Notes: generated by a model from the sequence alone, not told the origin. A stretch of 64,000 nt of DNA from Chimaeribacter arupi (GCF_002858805.1 NZ_PJZI01000002.1:124001-188000), one strand, 5' to 3'. Positions 9,627 through 17,583 are shown, counted from the stretch's first letter. Translations and numbers: made by a program.

Positions 9627-11107
9627 TGAATCGAACAATAGTAATTGGTGCCGGTTTCGGCGGCCTTGCCCTTGCCATCCGCTTACAGGCGGCGGGGGTT
9701 CCCACGCGGCTGCTTGAACAGCGCGACAAACCCGGCGGCCGCGCCTATGTCTACGAAGATCAGGGGTTTAAATTTGATGCCGGCCCGACGGTCATCACCG
9801 ACCCAAGCGCCATTGAGGAGCTGTTTACCCTGGCCGGTAAACGCATGGCGGATTATGTTGACCTGATGCCGGTCACGCCGTTTTACCGCCTGTGCTGGGA
9901 ATCCGGCCGGGTATTTGATTATGACAACGATCAGGCGAGCCTGGAGCGCCAGATCCAACAATTCAACCCGCAGGATGTCGAGGGTTACCGGCGTTTCCTC
10001 GACTACTCCCGTGCGGTGTTTAAAGAGGGCTACCTGAAGCTCGGGGCCGTGCCGTTCCTCTCTTTCCGCGACATGCTGCGCGCCGGGCCGCAACTGGCGC
10101 GCCTGCAGGCATGGCGCAGCGTGTATGACGTGGTGTCACGGTTCATTAAAGATGACTATTTGCGGCAGGCATTTTCTTTCCATTCGCTGCTGGTGGGCGG
10201 CAACCCCTTCGCCACCTCGTCGATTTATACGCTGATCCACGCCCTGGAGCGTGAATGGGGCGTCTGGTTTGCGCGCGGCGGCACCGGCGCGCTGGTGCAG
10301 GGGCTGGTGCGATTGTTTGAGGATTTGGGCGGCGAGATCGCACTGAACGCGAAGGTCAGCCACATGGAGACCACCGGCGCACGCATCAGCAGCGTGCACC
10401 TGGCGGATGGCCGCCACTTTGACACCCCGGCGGTGGCCTCCAATGCCGATGTGGTGCACACCTACGGCACGCTGCTCGGCCACCTCCCGGCGGGCGCGGC
10501 ACGGGCCGGGGCGCTGAAACGCAAACGCATGAGCAACTCGCTGTTTGTGCTCTACTTTGGCCTGAACAAACAGCATACCCAGCTCGCGCACCATACCGTC
10601 TGTTTTGGCCCCCGCTACCGGGAGCTGATTGAGGATATTTTCAACCGTGACACGCTGTCGGAGGATTTCTCGCTTTACCTCCACGCCCCCTGCGTGACCG
10701 ACCCGTCGCTCGCCCCGCCCGGCTGCGGCAGCTATTACGTGCTGGCCCCGGTGCCGCACCTCGGCACCGCCGATCTGGACTGGACGGTCGAGGGGCCGCG
10801 CCTGCGCGACCGTATCTTCGCGTATCTGGAACAGCACTATATGCCGGGGCTGCGCGAGCAACTGGTCACGCACCGGATGTTCACCCCGTTCGATTTCCGG
10901 GATGAACTGGGCGCGCATCTGGGTTCCGCCTTCTCCATCGAGCCGTTGCTGACCCAGAGCGCGTGGTTCCGGCCGCACAACCGTGATGACCGCATACCGA
11001 ACCTTTATCTGGTGGGCGCGGGTACCCACCCTGGTGCCGGGGTCCCGGGGGTGATCGGCTCTGCCAAAGCCACGGCGGGCCTGATGCTGGAGGATCTGGC
11101 ACCATGA
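9626..11107 (+). CDS. crtI: Phytoene desaturase (lycopene-forming) CrtI
   Basis: This is a FAD-dependent desaturase of 493 residues, matching the usual 492. 'VIGAGFGGLALAIRL' near the N-terminus and the C-terminal 'YLVGAGTHPGAGVPGVIGSA' are the two CrtI signatures. It performs four desaturations from phytoene to lycopene at the membrane. ATG 9626 overlaps the crtY stop by one base; TTG 9623 is a less likely start. The gene overlaps crtB by four bases. Confidence 0.96.
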   Translation: MNRTIVIGAGFGGLALAIRLQAAGVPTRLLEQRDKPGGRAYVYEDQGFKFDAGPTVITDPSAIEELFTLAGKRMADYVDLMPVTPFYRLCWESGRVFDYDNDQASLERQIQQFNPQDVEGYRRFLDYSRAVFKEGYLKLGAVPFLSFRDMLRAGPQLARLQAWRSVYDVVSRFIKDDYLRQAFSFHSLLVGGNPFATSSIYTLIHALEREWGVWFARGGTGALVQGLVRLFEDLGGEIALNAKVSHMETTGARISSVHLADGRHFDTPAVASNADVVHTYGTLLGHLPAGAARAGALKRKRMSNSLFVLYFGLNKQHTQLAHHTVCFGPRYRELIEDIFNRDTLSEDFSLYLHAPCVTDPSLAPPGCGSYYVLAPVPHLGTADLDWTVEGPRLRDRIFAYLEQHYMPGLREQLVTHRMFTPFDFRDELGAHLGSAFSIEPLLTQSAWFRPHNRDDRIPNLYLVGAGTHPGAGVPGVIGSAKATAGLMLEDLAP

Positions 11108-12033
11108 ATCAACCGCTGTTGAACCATGCGACCCAAACGATGGCGGTCGGCTCCAAGAGTTTTGCCACTGCCTCCAAACTGTTCGATGCCGGTACCCGTC
11201 GCAGTGCGCTGATGCTCTACGCCTGGTGCCGCCATTGTGACGATGTGATTGATGACCAGACGCTGGGGTTTGCCTCGCCCGGTGCCGCCCCTGACAGCCC
11301 CGAACAGCGGCTGGCGATGCTCAAAACCCTGACCCGCCGCGCTTATGCGGGGGTCACGATGGAAGACCCGGCGTTTGCGGCGTTTCAGGAAGTGGCGCTG
11401 GCCCATGCGATCCCGCAGCAACAGGCGTTTGATCATCTGGAAGGGTTCGCGATGGATGTACGCGGCGAGCGCTATGAGACCTTTCACGATACGCTGCGTT
11501 ACTGCTACCACGTCGCGGGTGTGGTGGGGCTGATGATGGCGCGGGTGATGGGCGTGCGTGACGAGGCGGTGCTGGATCGCGCCTGCGATCTCGGGCTGGC
11601 ATTCCAGCTGACCAACATCGCGCGCGACATTGTGGAAGATGCGCAGGTTGGCCGTTGTTACCTGCCTGCTGACTGGCTGGCAGCGGCGGGTATCGACCCG
11701 GCAAAGGTCGCTGACCCGGCGCACCGGGCGGCCCTGGTGCCGCTGGCGTCACGGCTGGTGGCTGAGGCAGAACCCTATTACGCCTCGGCGCGCGCTGGGC
11801 TGGCCGGGTTGCCGTTACGTTCCGCCTGGGCGATTGCTACCGCCCGCGGTGTCTACCGGGAGATTGGGGTGAAAGTGGATCGCGCCGGTGAGCGCGCCTG
11901 GGACCGCCGGCAAGGCACCAGCAAACTGGAGAAACTCGGCCTGCTGGTTGCCGGTGCCGGGCTGGCTATTCGTTCCCGCGTGGCCGCGCGCCCGGCCGCC
12001 CGTCCTTCCGGCCTTTGGCAACGTCCACGTTAG
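11104..12033 (+). CDS. crtB: Phytoene synthase CrtB
   Basis: This squalene/phytoene synthase family enzyme of 309 residues condenses two GGPP to phytoene. 'CRHCDDVIDDQ' at about 38-48 is the first aspartate-rich motif and 'FQLTNIARDIVEDA' is the second. The start overlaps the crtI stop (ATGA). Its last 68 bases overlap the 3' end of the convergent crtZ, so the C-terminal tails of both proteins are encoded by the same DNA. Confidence 0.96.
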   Translation: MNQPLLNHATQTMAVGSKSFATASKLFDAGTRRSALMLYAWCRHCDDVIDDQTLGFASPGAAPDSPEQRLAMLKTLTRRAYAGVTMEDPAFAAFQEVALAHAIPQQQAFDHLEGFAMDVRGERYETFHDTLRYCYHVAGVVGLMMARVMGVRDEAVLDRACDLGLAFQLTNIARDIVEDAQVGRCYLPADWLAAAGIDPAKVADPAHRAALVPLASRLVAEAEPYYASARAGLAGLPLRSAWAIATARGVYREIGVKVDRAGERAWDRRQGTSKLEKLGLLVAGAGLAIRSRVAARPAARPSGLWQRPR

Positions 12034-12502
12034 CGCGGCTTTTTTGTTTACGCAGTATCGCCTGTAATTTGGCCACCGGCGGCGCATACAGGAACCCAAA
12101 GGAGACACAGCCCTCGCGCCCCCGCACCGCATGATGCAGCCGGTGCGCCAGATATAAGCGTTTCAGGTAACCGCGCCGTGGGATGTAACGGAACGGCCAG
12201 CGCTGGTGCACCAGCCCATCATGGACGATGAAATAGAGCAGCCCGTACAGCGTCATACCCGCCCCTATCCACTGCAACGGCCAATACCCTGCCGTACCCA
12301 GTGCGATCAGCACAATCGCCAGCACCGCAAACAGCACCGCATAAAGATCATTCAATTCAAACCAGGACGTATGCGGCGCATGGTGCGAATGGTGCCAGCC
12401 CCACCCCCAGCCGTGCATGATGTACTTATGTGACAATGCCGCAATGATTTCCATCGCCGCCACCGTTAACAACACAATTCCGGTATTCCAAAGCACAAGC
12501 AT
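11966..12502 (-). CDS. crtZ: Beta-carotene hydroxylase CrtZ
   Basis: This non-heme di-iron membrane hydroxylase of 178 residues converts beta-carotene to zeaxanthin. Its histidine boxes are present: 'HKYIMHGWGWGWHHSHH', 'HDGLVHQRWP' and 'HRLHHAVRG'. ATG 12502 has GGAG six bases upstream; the frame stays open another 58 codons, but that extension does not look like protein. It is transcribed towards the rest of the cluster from its own promoter. The ribosome-binding region is tandemly repeated just upstream. Confidence 0.95.
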   Translation of the reverse strand: MLVLWNTGIVLLTVAAMEIIAALSHKYIMHGWGWGWHHSHHAPHTSWFELNDLYAVLFAVLAIVLIALGTAGYWPLQWIGAGMTLYGLLYFIVHDGLVHQRWPFRYIPRRGYLKRLYLAHRLHHAVRGREGCVSFGFLYAPPVAKLQAILRKQKSRANVDVAKGRKDGRPGARPRGNE

Positions 12503-12507
12503 ACATT

Positions 12508-12540
12508 CTCCTGGGTGTTTCCCGCTCCTGGGTGTTTCCG
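12508..12540. repeat. 17-bp tandem repeat covering the crtZ ribosome-binding site
   Basis: Two near-identical units, CTCCTGGGTGTTTCC at 12508 and 12525, lie back to back with period 17. Read on the minus strand each contains CCAGGAG, so crtZ mRNA has two Shine-Dalgarno-like sequences, the proximal one at the right distance from ATG. Confidence 0.8.
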
Positions 12541-12694
12541 GCAGCCGGAAAATCTCCTGTGGTTCCAACAGGATTGGCGAGGGAAAGTATAGCAGTGTTA
12601 GCAACAAGGGGACGGCAGAGGGGAAACAGAGAGAGCGTAAACCAGACGAAGAAAGCAGAGAAGCCGGGAAGCGCACGGTTCAGGCGCAGGACTA
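12541..12694. other. crtZ upstream region
   Basis: No gene is seen. On the minus strand a TATACT -10-like hexamer lies around 12587-12592, a plausible crtZ promoter, but without a clear -35. Composition drifts from GC-rich to A-rich towards the tRNA relic. Confidence 0.4.
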
Positions 12695-12725
12695 AATGGT
12701 ACGCCCTACAGGGCTCGGCCCTGTG
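12695..12725. repeat. Distal relic of the tRNA-Arg 3' end (attachment-site remnant 1)
   Basis: About 30 bases match the 3' end of the intact tRNA-Arg gene (18165 onward), from the CCA complement through the T-arm, with about two mismatches. It marks the outer edge of the AT-rich island, where composition switches sharply. Such partial tRNA duplications are left by tRNA-targeting integrases. Confidence 0.75.
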
Positions 12726-12972
12726 TTCATGAACTAATCTTTCTTTTTTAGTAAATTAGTTTACTAACTATTCAGGTGACCAGACTTCAATTGCGTGAGA
12801 CGTCTAAAGCTTAGAAATGAGACAGAGCTATATATGTTAGCCACATCTCAACCTTACCTTGCCTCGCCCTCCTTCATCAGATATTGTTCCCTTTCTCTGT
12901 ACACTGCCAAAAAGCACTTAATAACCAAGCTCGATGATAAGGCAAAACTGATTAAATCGCTGGAAAGGTAAC

Positions 12973-12978
12973 TATAAT
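12973..12978 (+). promoter_or_regulatory. -10 element in upstream repeat copy
   Basis: A perfect TATAAT lies 60 bases before the truncated start at 13038 and is conserved in the second copy. No convincing -35 is visible. Confidence 0.45.
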
Positions 12979-13037
12979 ATTGCCTAAATTTATCAAAAAA
13001 AATTAAAATTTAAATTATCCTTAACAAAGGAAGTTTT

Positions 13038-13064
13038 ATGTCATGCAGGAGTGAAAAAAGTTAG
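13038..13064 (+). pseudogene. Truncated duplicate start of the small membrane gene
   Basis: The first repeat copy has the ribosome-binding site, ATG and codons MSCRSEKS, then hits TAG where the second copy begins. It may be inert, or it may be translated as an eight-residue leader ahead of the intact gene. Confidence 0.7.
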
Positions 13065-13197
13065 CCACATCTCACCCTTAACCTTGCCTCGCCCTCCTTC
13101 ATCAGATATCTTTCCCTTTTCCTGTACACTACCAAAAGATAATTAATAACTAAGCTCGATGATAATTCAGAACTGATTAAATCGCTGAAAATGTAAC

Positions 13198-13203
13198 TAT
13201 AAT
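13198..13203 (+). promoter_or_regulatory. -10 element of the first cassette
   Basis: A perfect TATAAT sits 60 bases upstream of ATG 13263, in an AT-rich context typical of xenogeneic DNA; the -35 is poor. Confidence 0.5.
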
Positions 13204-13262
13204 ACTGCCTAAATTTATCAAAAAAAATTAAAATTTAAATTATCATTAACAAAGGAAGCCTC

Positions 13263-13742
13263 ATGTCATGCAGGAGTGAAAAAGTCAGGGAAATAGCAAA
13301 AATAAACCTTGATCTTATATTTTTACTGATGCTCGCCATATCCATTATAACTGCATTTGCATTTTACTATGCCTGGAATAGGCCGGCACTCAATATTCCT
13401 AAAACAACAGAACCCCCTTTAACTAATTACTATATAGATCAATGTATTTATAACAGCAATGGTATCATGGTAAGAGGTTGGGCTTTTTTACCTGGAAACA
13501 GCAGAATTTTAAATAGAATATACGCTAAAAAAAACAATGGAGAAAAGGTTGAATTAATGAGTTCAACTCAGCAAAGAAATGATGTAAGCGAAGCGTATCG
13601 TTCAGGTACGTTATATGATAAATCTGGATTCATTGCTACCAGACGAGAAAATTCAGCAGAAGAACTTTTCAATAAGGAAATTGAAATTATTTCCATAGAC
13701 CAAGAAGGAGCAGGCCATGCAGCAAAATACACCTGTAAATAA
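13263..13742 (+). CDS. Small single-pass membrane protein, cassette 1 (unknown function)
   Basis: This 159-residue protein has a short basic N-terminus, one membrane segment at about 17-38, and a soluble domain predicted outside the cytoplasm. The domain has 'IDQCIYNS', 'VRGWAFL', 'QQRNDVSEAYR', 'GFIATR' and a terminal 'YTCK'. The two cysteines (one in IDQC, one at the C-terminus) are conserved in the paralogue at 15945 and could form a disulfide. The 'GW...R.DV...GF' pattern recalls beta-sandwich domains attached to some glycosyltransferases; that is inference. AAAGGAAG precedes the ATG. It overlaps the next gene by 26 bases, so coupled translation is likely. Codon use is AT-rich, unlike the flanking crt genes. 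Confidence 0.75.
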   Translation: MSCRSEKVREIAKINLDLIFLLMLAISIITAFAFYYAWNRPALNIPKTTEPPLTNYYIDQCIYNSNGIMVRGWAFLPGNSRILNRIYAKKNNGEKVELMSSTQQRNDVSEAYRSGTLYDKSGFIATRRENSAEELFNKEIEIISIDQEGAGHAAKYTCK

Positions 13743-14940
13743 GTGGGTTAGTCTTTGCTTATTTCTTACAACTGCCATTTATTTATTTTTCATTTATCAT
13801 GGATTAAAACTGCGTGATTACGATGACGATAAGATATTTTTATCAATATTTGATTCTGAGGATATGATTAAAACTCTTGTTTATCGTTATCAAACATGGA
13901 GTGGAAGGTTTGTTGTTGAGTGGGTCATGACATCAACAATAGGCAATTCTTGGTTCTGGAAATTTGGCATCCCAATCTCTATTACCCTTGCTTGCTGGTC
14001 ATGTTGCAGGATCGCCGGGTTAAAAAGCAGCGTGGCAAGCCTGTCCATGACAGTTCTTTTATTTTCCCTTATTCCTTATGATATAAACTCAGATGCTTCT
14101 TGGTGGGTGACGGGGTTTTATAACTACCTTTTACCTATTGCTATCTGCCTCTATGCTTTCTCTATAGTATATGTGGAAAGCAATTCTTTACTTGAAAAAG
14201 CATTATGCCTAACGTTTTCTTTTTATTTTCCTTATATGGAGCAAGCAGGCATCGCATTTGTTTTTTCCATGGTAGCTATAATTTTCTTCAGGAAAAAAGG
14301 ACGAAACTCTTTCAATTATTTACTCATATTTATAGTAATCATCAACTTAATTATTTGCTTAAAAGCGCCTGGAAATGAACGCCGCTTTAATGAGGAAATT
14401 TGGAAATGGTATCCGCAGTATCAAAATTATGGTTTAATGAATAGGCTTGCACTAGGATATGACAAACTTCATCAGTTGATGAGTATGAGATATAATTTAC
14501 CATTAATAATATTTTCTGCTACATTATTTTATGTCAAACTAATAGTTGGGCCCATGACTAACACACTTAAAATAGCTATGGCCATCTTAGCAACATTCAT
14601 TTCTATTTCTATTGCTAAATGTCTGACAGGCATCCCCAATGGAGGTTTTTTCTTCAATGGTAACCCTGTGAATGCAGAAACCTGGTCGGCAGGTAAGTTA
14701 TATATTTCTTACCTATATCTATTGATGGTTATTTCCTCCTTATATATTATCATGCTTGATATGGCCTTGCAGCAGCTAATCCCTTCAACGCCCATAATAG
14801 CAATGTTAATTGGTTTTATGACAGTCACAATGATGGGTCTATCACCGACAGTTTACGCTTCAGGCCTCCGTGTTGATATGTTTTTTGAAATGATGTGCAT
14901 ACTGTCAACTATATGTATAGCTAAAATATCTTTTAAGTAA
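13717..14940 (+). CDS. Polytopic membrane protein, DUF6056/GT-C glycosyltransferase-like, cassette 1
   Basis: This 407-residue protein has about ten to eleven hydrophobic segments. After the first one comes the acidic motif 'RDYDDDK', placed as in GT-C lipid-linked sugar transferases. Further conserved blocks, shared with the paralogue at 16348, are 'YQTWSGRFVVE', 'WWVTGFYNYLLP', 'MEQAG', 'APGNERRF', 'LGYDKLH' and 'LSPTVYASGLR'. I recognise this as resembling the DUF6056 family of unknown function, in the style of phage-borne O-antigen glucosyltransferases. Donor and acceptor cannot be told. AAGGAG lies before ATG 13717, inside the end of the small gene. No U-rich terminator follows. Confidence 0.75.
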   Translation: MQQNTPVNKWVSLCLFLTTAIYLFFIYHGLKLRDYDDDKIFLSIFDSEDMIKTLVYRYQTWSGRFVVEWVMTSTIGNSWFWKFGIPISITLACWSCCRIAGLKSSVASLSMTVLLFSLIPYDINSDASWWVTGFYNYLLPIAICLYAFSIVYVESNSLLEKALCLTFSFYFPYMEQAGIAFVFSMVAIIFFRKKGRNSFNYLLIFIVIINLIICLKAPGNERRFNEEIWKWYPQYQNYGLMNRLALGYDKLHQLMSMRYNLPLIIFSATLFYVKLIVGPMTNTLKIAMAILATFISISIAKCLTGIPNGGFFFNGNPVNAETWSAGKLYISYLYLLMVISSLYIIMLDMALQQLIPSTPIIAMLIGFMTVTMMGLSPTVYASGLRVDMFFEMMCILSTICIAKISFK

Positions 14941-15180
14941 AAATACATTAAGTGCATTTAACTGCATTAGTGTTAGCATTCAATTTTTAAAATTAGCGGG
15001 AACTGCTTTAAAGCACTTCTCGCTTACATTAGGATTAGGTTAAAAATAATAAACTTTAATACCGTATTGGAAGTTTTTTAATAGCAAGACTTAGAGATTT
15101 TAACTCATGATTTAATTAAAGTAGCCTGTTATATTGGTTTCATTCAATTTTTCACACACTCTTTAACCCCCCCAAAAAAA
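14941..15180. other. AT-rich non-coding DNA after cassette 1
   Basis: No credible gene is seen. An imperfect hairpin (AGCGGGAA near 14995 with TTCTCGCT near 15018) lacks a T-run. A C7A8 run lies at about 15167-15181. Confidence 0.5.
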
Positions 15181-15222
15181 AGAAAATTGAAATTGGGGAG
15201 GTGGCATTAAACGCTTGACTCA
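15181..15222 (+). pseudogene. Probable relic of an integrase 3' end
   Basis: These bases resemble 18121-18161, the last codons and 3' flank of the other integrase relic (shared GAAAATTGAAA and TTGA-TC-TAATGG framing), and they too abut a tRNA 3'-end copy. The similarity is short and gapped. Confidence 0.4.
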
Positions 15223-15271
15223 TAATGGTACGCCCTACAGGACTCAAACCTGTGACCTACGGCTTAGAAGG
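15223..15271. repeat. Internal relic of the tRNA-Arg 3' half (attachment-site remnant 2)
   Basis: Forty-nine bases match the intact tRNA gene from its 3' CCA through the T-arm and anticodon loop, with two substitutions, then diverge. It divides the island into two cassettes of about 2.5 and 2.9 kb. Confidence 0.88.
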
Positions 15272-15909
15272 TTCTGTCGGCTTTAATTCTCATCGGCTTT
15301 TTTTACACAACACTGTTGTTACGTATTCATTCTGAGTTCATCTTTTGGAAGGAAGTTATACACATAATCGACTTTAATCATTTTTTAAATAACCTTATGA
15401 TGTTTAAAATAAAAGAAAACCAATCATTTATTATAAAAATAATTACCCTTAAAAATAAAGCAAAAAAAAATAATTAAGAAGATATTCAATAAATATCACA
15501 AGTAAAAGTAAAAAGTAATCTCGGCTCTTTCCATCTAAAATTTTATTGAAGGTTAAATGAACTTGCAAAATCAAATTGGCGCACCGAAAATACAGCACCT
15601 AACATAGGTAGATTTTTAATTCTCAATCTCCGTAACAATAGGATTGATTAAACCCAGAAAAATAAAATTACTGCAAATTGGTTGAGTTATAGATGAACAA
15701 AGTCATTATTAAACTGATGAATGATTTTACGACCCTATAAAACCCGAACCTCATCAAACATCATGAAAAAATTAGTCAATTTCATCCATGGATTTACATC
15801 ATTGTAAAAAATAAAAAAATTAAGGATTAGTAAATATGTAAATAATTTGTATTTAATTAGGTTAATTGAAATTAATGAAGTAGTTAATATTTCTGCAAGA
15901 GGAAAATAT
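15272..15909. other. AT-rich non-coding DNA before cassette 2
   Basis: About 640 bases with very low GC and many A and T runs. No open frame beyond a 14-codon ATG frame (near 15762) was found. It probably holds the promoter of the second cassette, and the composition is typical of DNA silenced by H-NS-type proteins; both are inferences. Confidence 0.5.
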
Positions 15910-15945
15910 ATGTTTGATATCTTAAAAAAAACGCTTTATGGGTGA
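15910..15945 (+). CDS. Eleven-codon frame fused to, or leading, the second small membrane gene
   Basis: ATG 15910 has the only good ribosome-binding site here (AGAGGA). It reads MFDILKKTLYG and stops at TGA 15943, which overlaps the next ATG as TGATG. The frame crosses an A8 tract (15924-15931). One extra A, or a -1 slip on its A-AAA-AAA heptamer, would join it to the following frame as MFDILKKNALWV plus 139 residues, giving an N-terminus like that of the cassette-1 paralogue. Confidence 0.55.
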   Translation: MFDILKKTLYG

Positions 15946-16364
15946 TGCTTATTTGCGTGGCTGTAATCTGTTTCATTATATTCTTCTCATGGAACAGGGC
16001 GGAGATTGTGGATTACTCATCTTTAAAAGAGGAAAACGCTGACAATATTACAATGCATATTGATAATTGTATTAACAACTCAAGCCGAGTGATGATTCGT
16101 GGATGGATATACTCTGACAAGTATCCCAAAGAAGGAACGCTGACGGTTACCCTGTTGCCTGGCAATCATGAGTATGTCATTCCAGTGAAGACAGAACTAA
16201 GACGCGACGTTTCTACCGCATTGAAGCTCAATCAGGAATTTGAAAGATACGGTTTCTCTGCTTCCATCAGGAAAATTAGAATTCCTATCAATGCCACTAA
16301 GTTCTCAGTCAATATTATTAAGGACGGCACCATAAAAAGGAAGTACCATGTCTGCCAACAATAA
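15945..16364 (+). CDS. Small single-pass membrane protein, cassette 2 (unknown function)
   Basis: From ATG 15945 the frame gives 139 residues: one membrane segment at the very start and an outside domain with 'IDNCINNS', 'VMIRGWIYS', 'ELRRDVSTALK', 'YGFSASIR' and a terminal 'HVCQQ'. These blocks and both cysteines match the gene at 13263. GTG 15942 is an alternative start; neither has its own Shine-Dalgarno. Expression therefore depends on reinitiation from, or frameshifting out of, the upstream 11-codon frame. It overlaps the next gene by 17 bases. Confidence 0.7.
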   Translation: MLICVAVICFIIFFSWNRAEIVDYSSLKEENADNITMHIDNCINNSSRVMIRGWIYSDKYPKEGTLTVTLLPGNHEYVIPVKTELRRDVSTALKLNQEFERYGFSASIRKIRIPINATKFSVNIIKDGTIKRKYHVCQQ

Positions 16365-17574
16365 AAAAAGATTGTTCCTTACTGCTTATATTTTATTTAT
16401 AACCAGCATCTTCTGCATAATTTCTTCAAGAGTTAACGTAACAACTGATTTTGATGATTATTTCTTTACTCATGCACTAGATAATGTTTCATTAATCGAT
16501 TACTTAAAAAATAGGTATGCGGTTTGGACGGGCAGAGTTGCGCTTGAAACCATCCTGGTAACCACCATTCAGCATTCATTATTCTGGCGCATAGCGATAC
16601 CAGCGTGTATTTTTCTTGCCGGTTATTCCATCTGGTCAATGACGCTACGTAATTCACTATCATATAAAGCTGGTATTCCTCTCGCCGTGTCAATGTTACT
16701 ATTGATAGAGCAGTCAGTGGCATCAGATGCAATGTGGTGGGTTACTGGATTTTATAATTACCTGATGCCGGTTGCTTTGGGACTCTATGCCATTAATGTA
16801 TTTATTCGGCAAAAATCCCTTTTAAAGTGGCAAAAGGTTTTATCTATCCCGTGCATTTTCATCGCTTGCTCAGCAGAGCAGCCCGCAATGTGCCTCCTTA
16901 TTGCCCTCATGCTCATCACTCTTGGCGAGAAGCGAGTAACAATTTATAAGTTAATTTTCTTACTTTCAGCTTTTTCGGCGACAACAATTTTATTTTTAAG
17001 CCCAGGAAATCATAATAGATTTATAGTTGAATCATCGAGATATATGCCGGAAATATTTGGTTATGACTTTTTCCAGAAAATTTCTTTTGGAATTGATAGG
17101 TTGCATACACATCTCCATAGTCATTCAAATTTACCGTTATTGATTTCCTTATTTGCTGCACTGAGTGTTGGTTTTATTAATAGAAGAAATATGATAAAGC
17201 AAGATAAAATAGCTATTTTAATACTTGCCATGTCAATAGTCTTCTTTATTACCCCTCCTCAGTATTTCACGGAAAAATTTAACTACCTCAATGGTATTTT
17301 TCAATTCAGCCCAGAGAACTGGTCCCTCTTCTATTCCTATACTTCATTTGCTTTTACGCTGTTTTCAATTTGCTCAATGTTATGGATGTCGCTTAAAGAG
17401 AATATCAATGGTTACACATCTTTTTTGGCGCTATCGCTATCTGTAATTTTAACTGTCGCGATCGGTATGTCTCCTACTGTTTATGAATCAGGCCAGCGCA
17501 TCCTTTTTGTTTTCGATGTTAGTTTAATATTATTTTCTTGCGACATGATTTCGCGAATTGTACAGAAAAAATAA
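16348..17574 (+). CDS. Polytopic membrane protein, DUF6056/GT-C glycosyltransferase-like, cassette 2
   Basis: This 408-residue protein has about ten to eleven hydrophobic segments and is a distant paralogue of the protein at 13717. It keeps the post-helix-1 acidic motif 'TDFDDYF', 'YAVWTGRVALE', 'WWVTGFYNYLMP', 'AEQPA', 'SPGNHNRF', 'FGIDRLH' and 'MSPTVYESGQR', while the rest has diverged strongly. Conservation is concentrated in the extracytoplasmic loops, as expected of a catalytic face. A GGAAG site lies before ATG 16348 inside the small gene. A strong terminator follows. Confidence 0.75.
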   Translation: MSANNKKRLFLTAYILFITSIFCIISSRVNVTTDFDDYFFTHALDNVSLIDYLKNRYAVWTGRVALETILVTTIQHSLFWRIAIPACIFLAGYSIWSMTLRNSLSYKAGIPLAVSMLLLIEQSVASDAMWWVTGFYNYLMPVALGLYAINVFIRQKSLLKWQKVLSIPCIFIACSAEQPAMCLLIALMLITLGEKRVTIYKLIFLLSAFSATTILFLSPGNHNRFIVESSRYMPEIFGYDFFQKISFGIDRLHTHLHSHSNLPLLISLFAALSVGFINRRNMIKQDKIAILILAMSIVFFITPPQYFTEKFNYLNGIFQFSPENWSLFYSYTSFAFTLFSICSMLWMSLKENINGYTSFLALSLSVILTVAIGMSPTVYESGQRILFVFDVSLILFSCDMISRIVQKK

Positions 17575-17583
17575 TTATGAAAG

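Larger units (their letters stand above)
12836..13283. repeat. 225-bp tandem duplication of promoter, leader and start codon
   Basis: Copy 1 (12836-13059) and copy 2 (13060-13283) align almost base for base at roughly 90 percent identity, including a perfect TATAAT, an AAAGGAAG ribosome-binding region, ATG and the first seven codons. Only copy 2 continues into a long gene. Confidence 0.9.

Noticed and set aside
12836-13283. Possible CRISPR-like repeat
   Set aside because: Only two long adjacent copies with no spacers and with coding start sequences inside; it is a simple tandem duplication.
15762-15806. 14-codon ATG frame in the AT-rich spacer
   Set aside because: Short, with no ribosome-binding site and no similarity to the other cassette.
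16466-16732. 88-codon minus-strand frame within the cassette 2 membrane gene
   Set aside because: Antisense of a well-supported gene with conserved motifs; no signals for expression.
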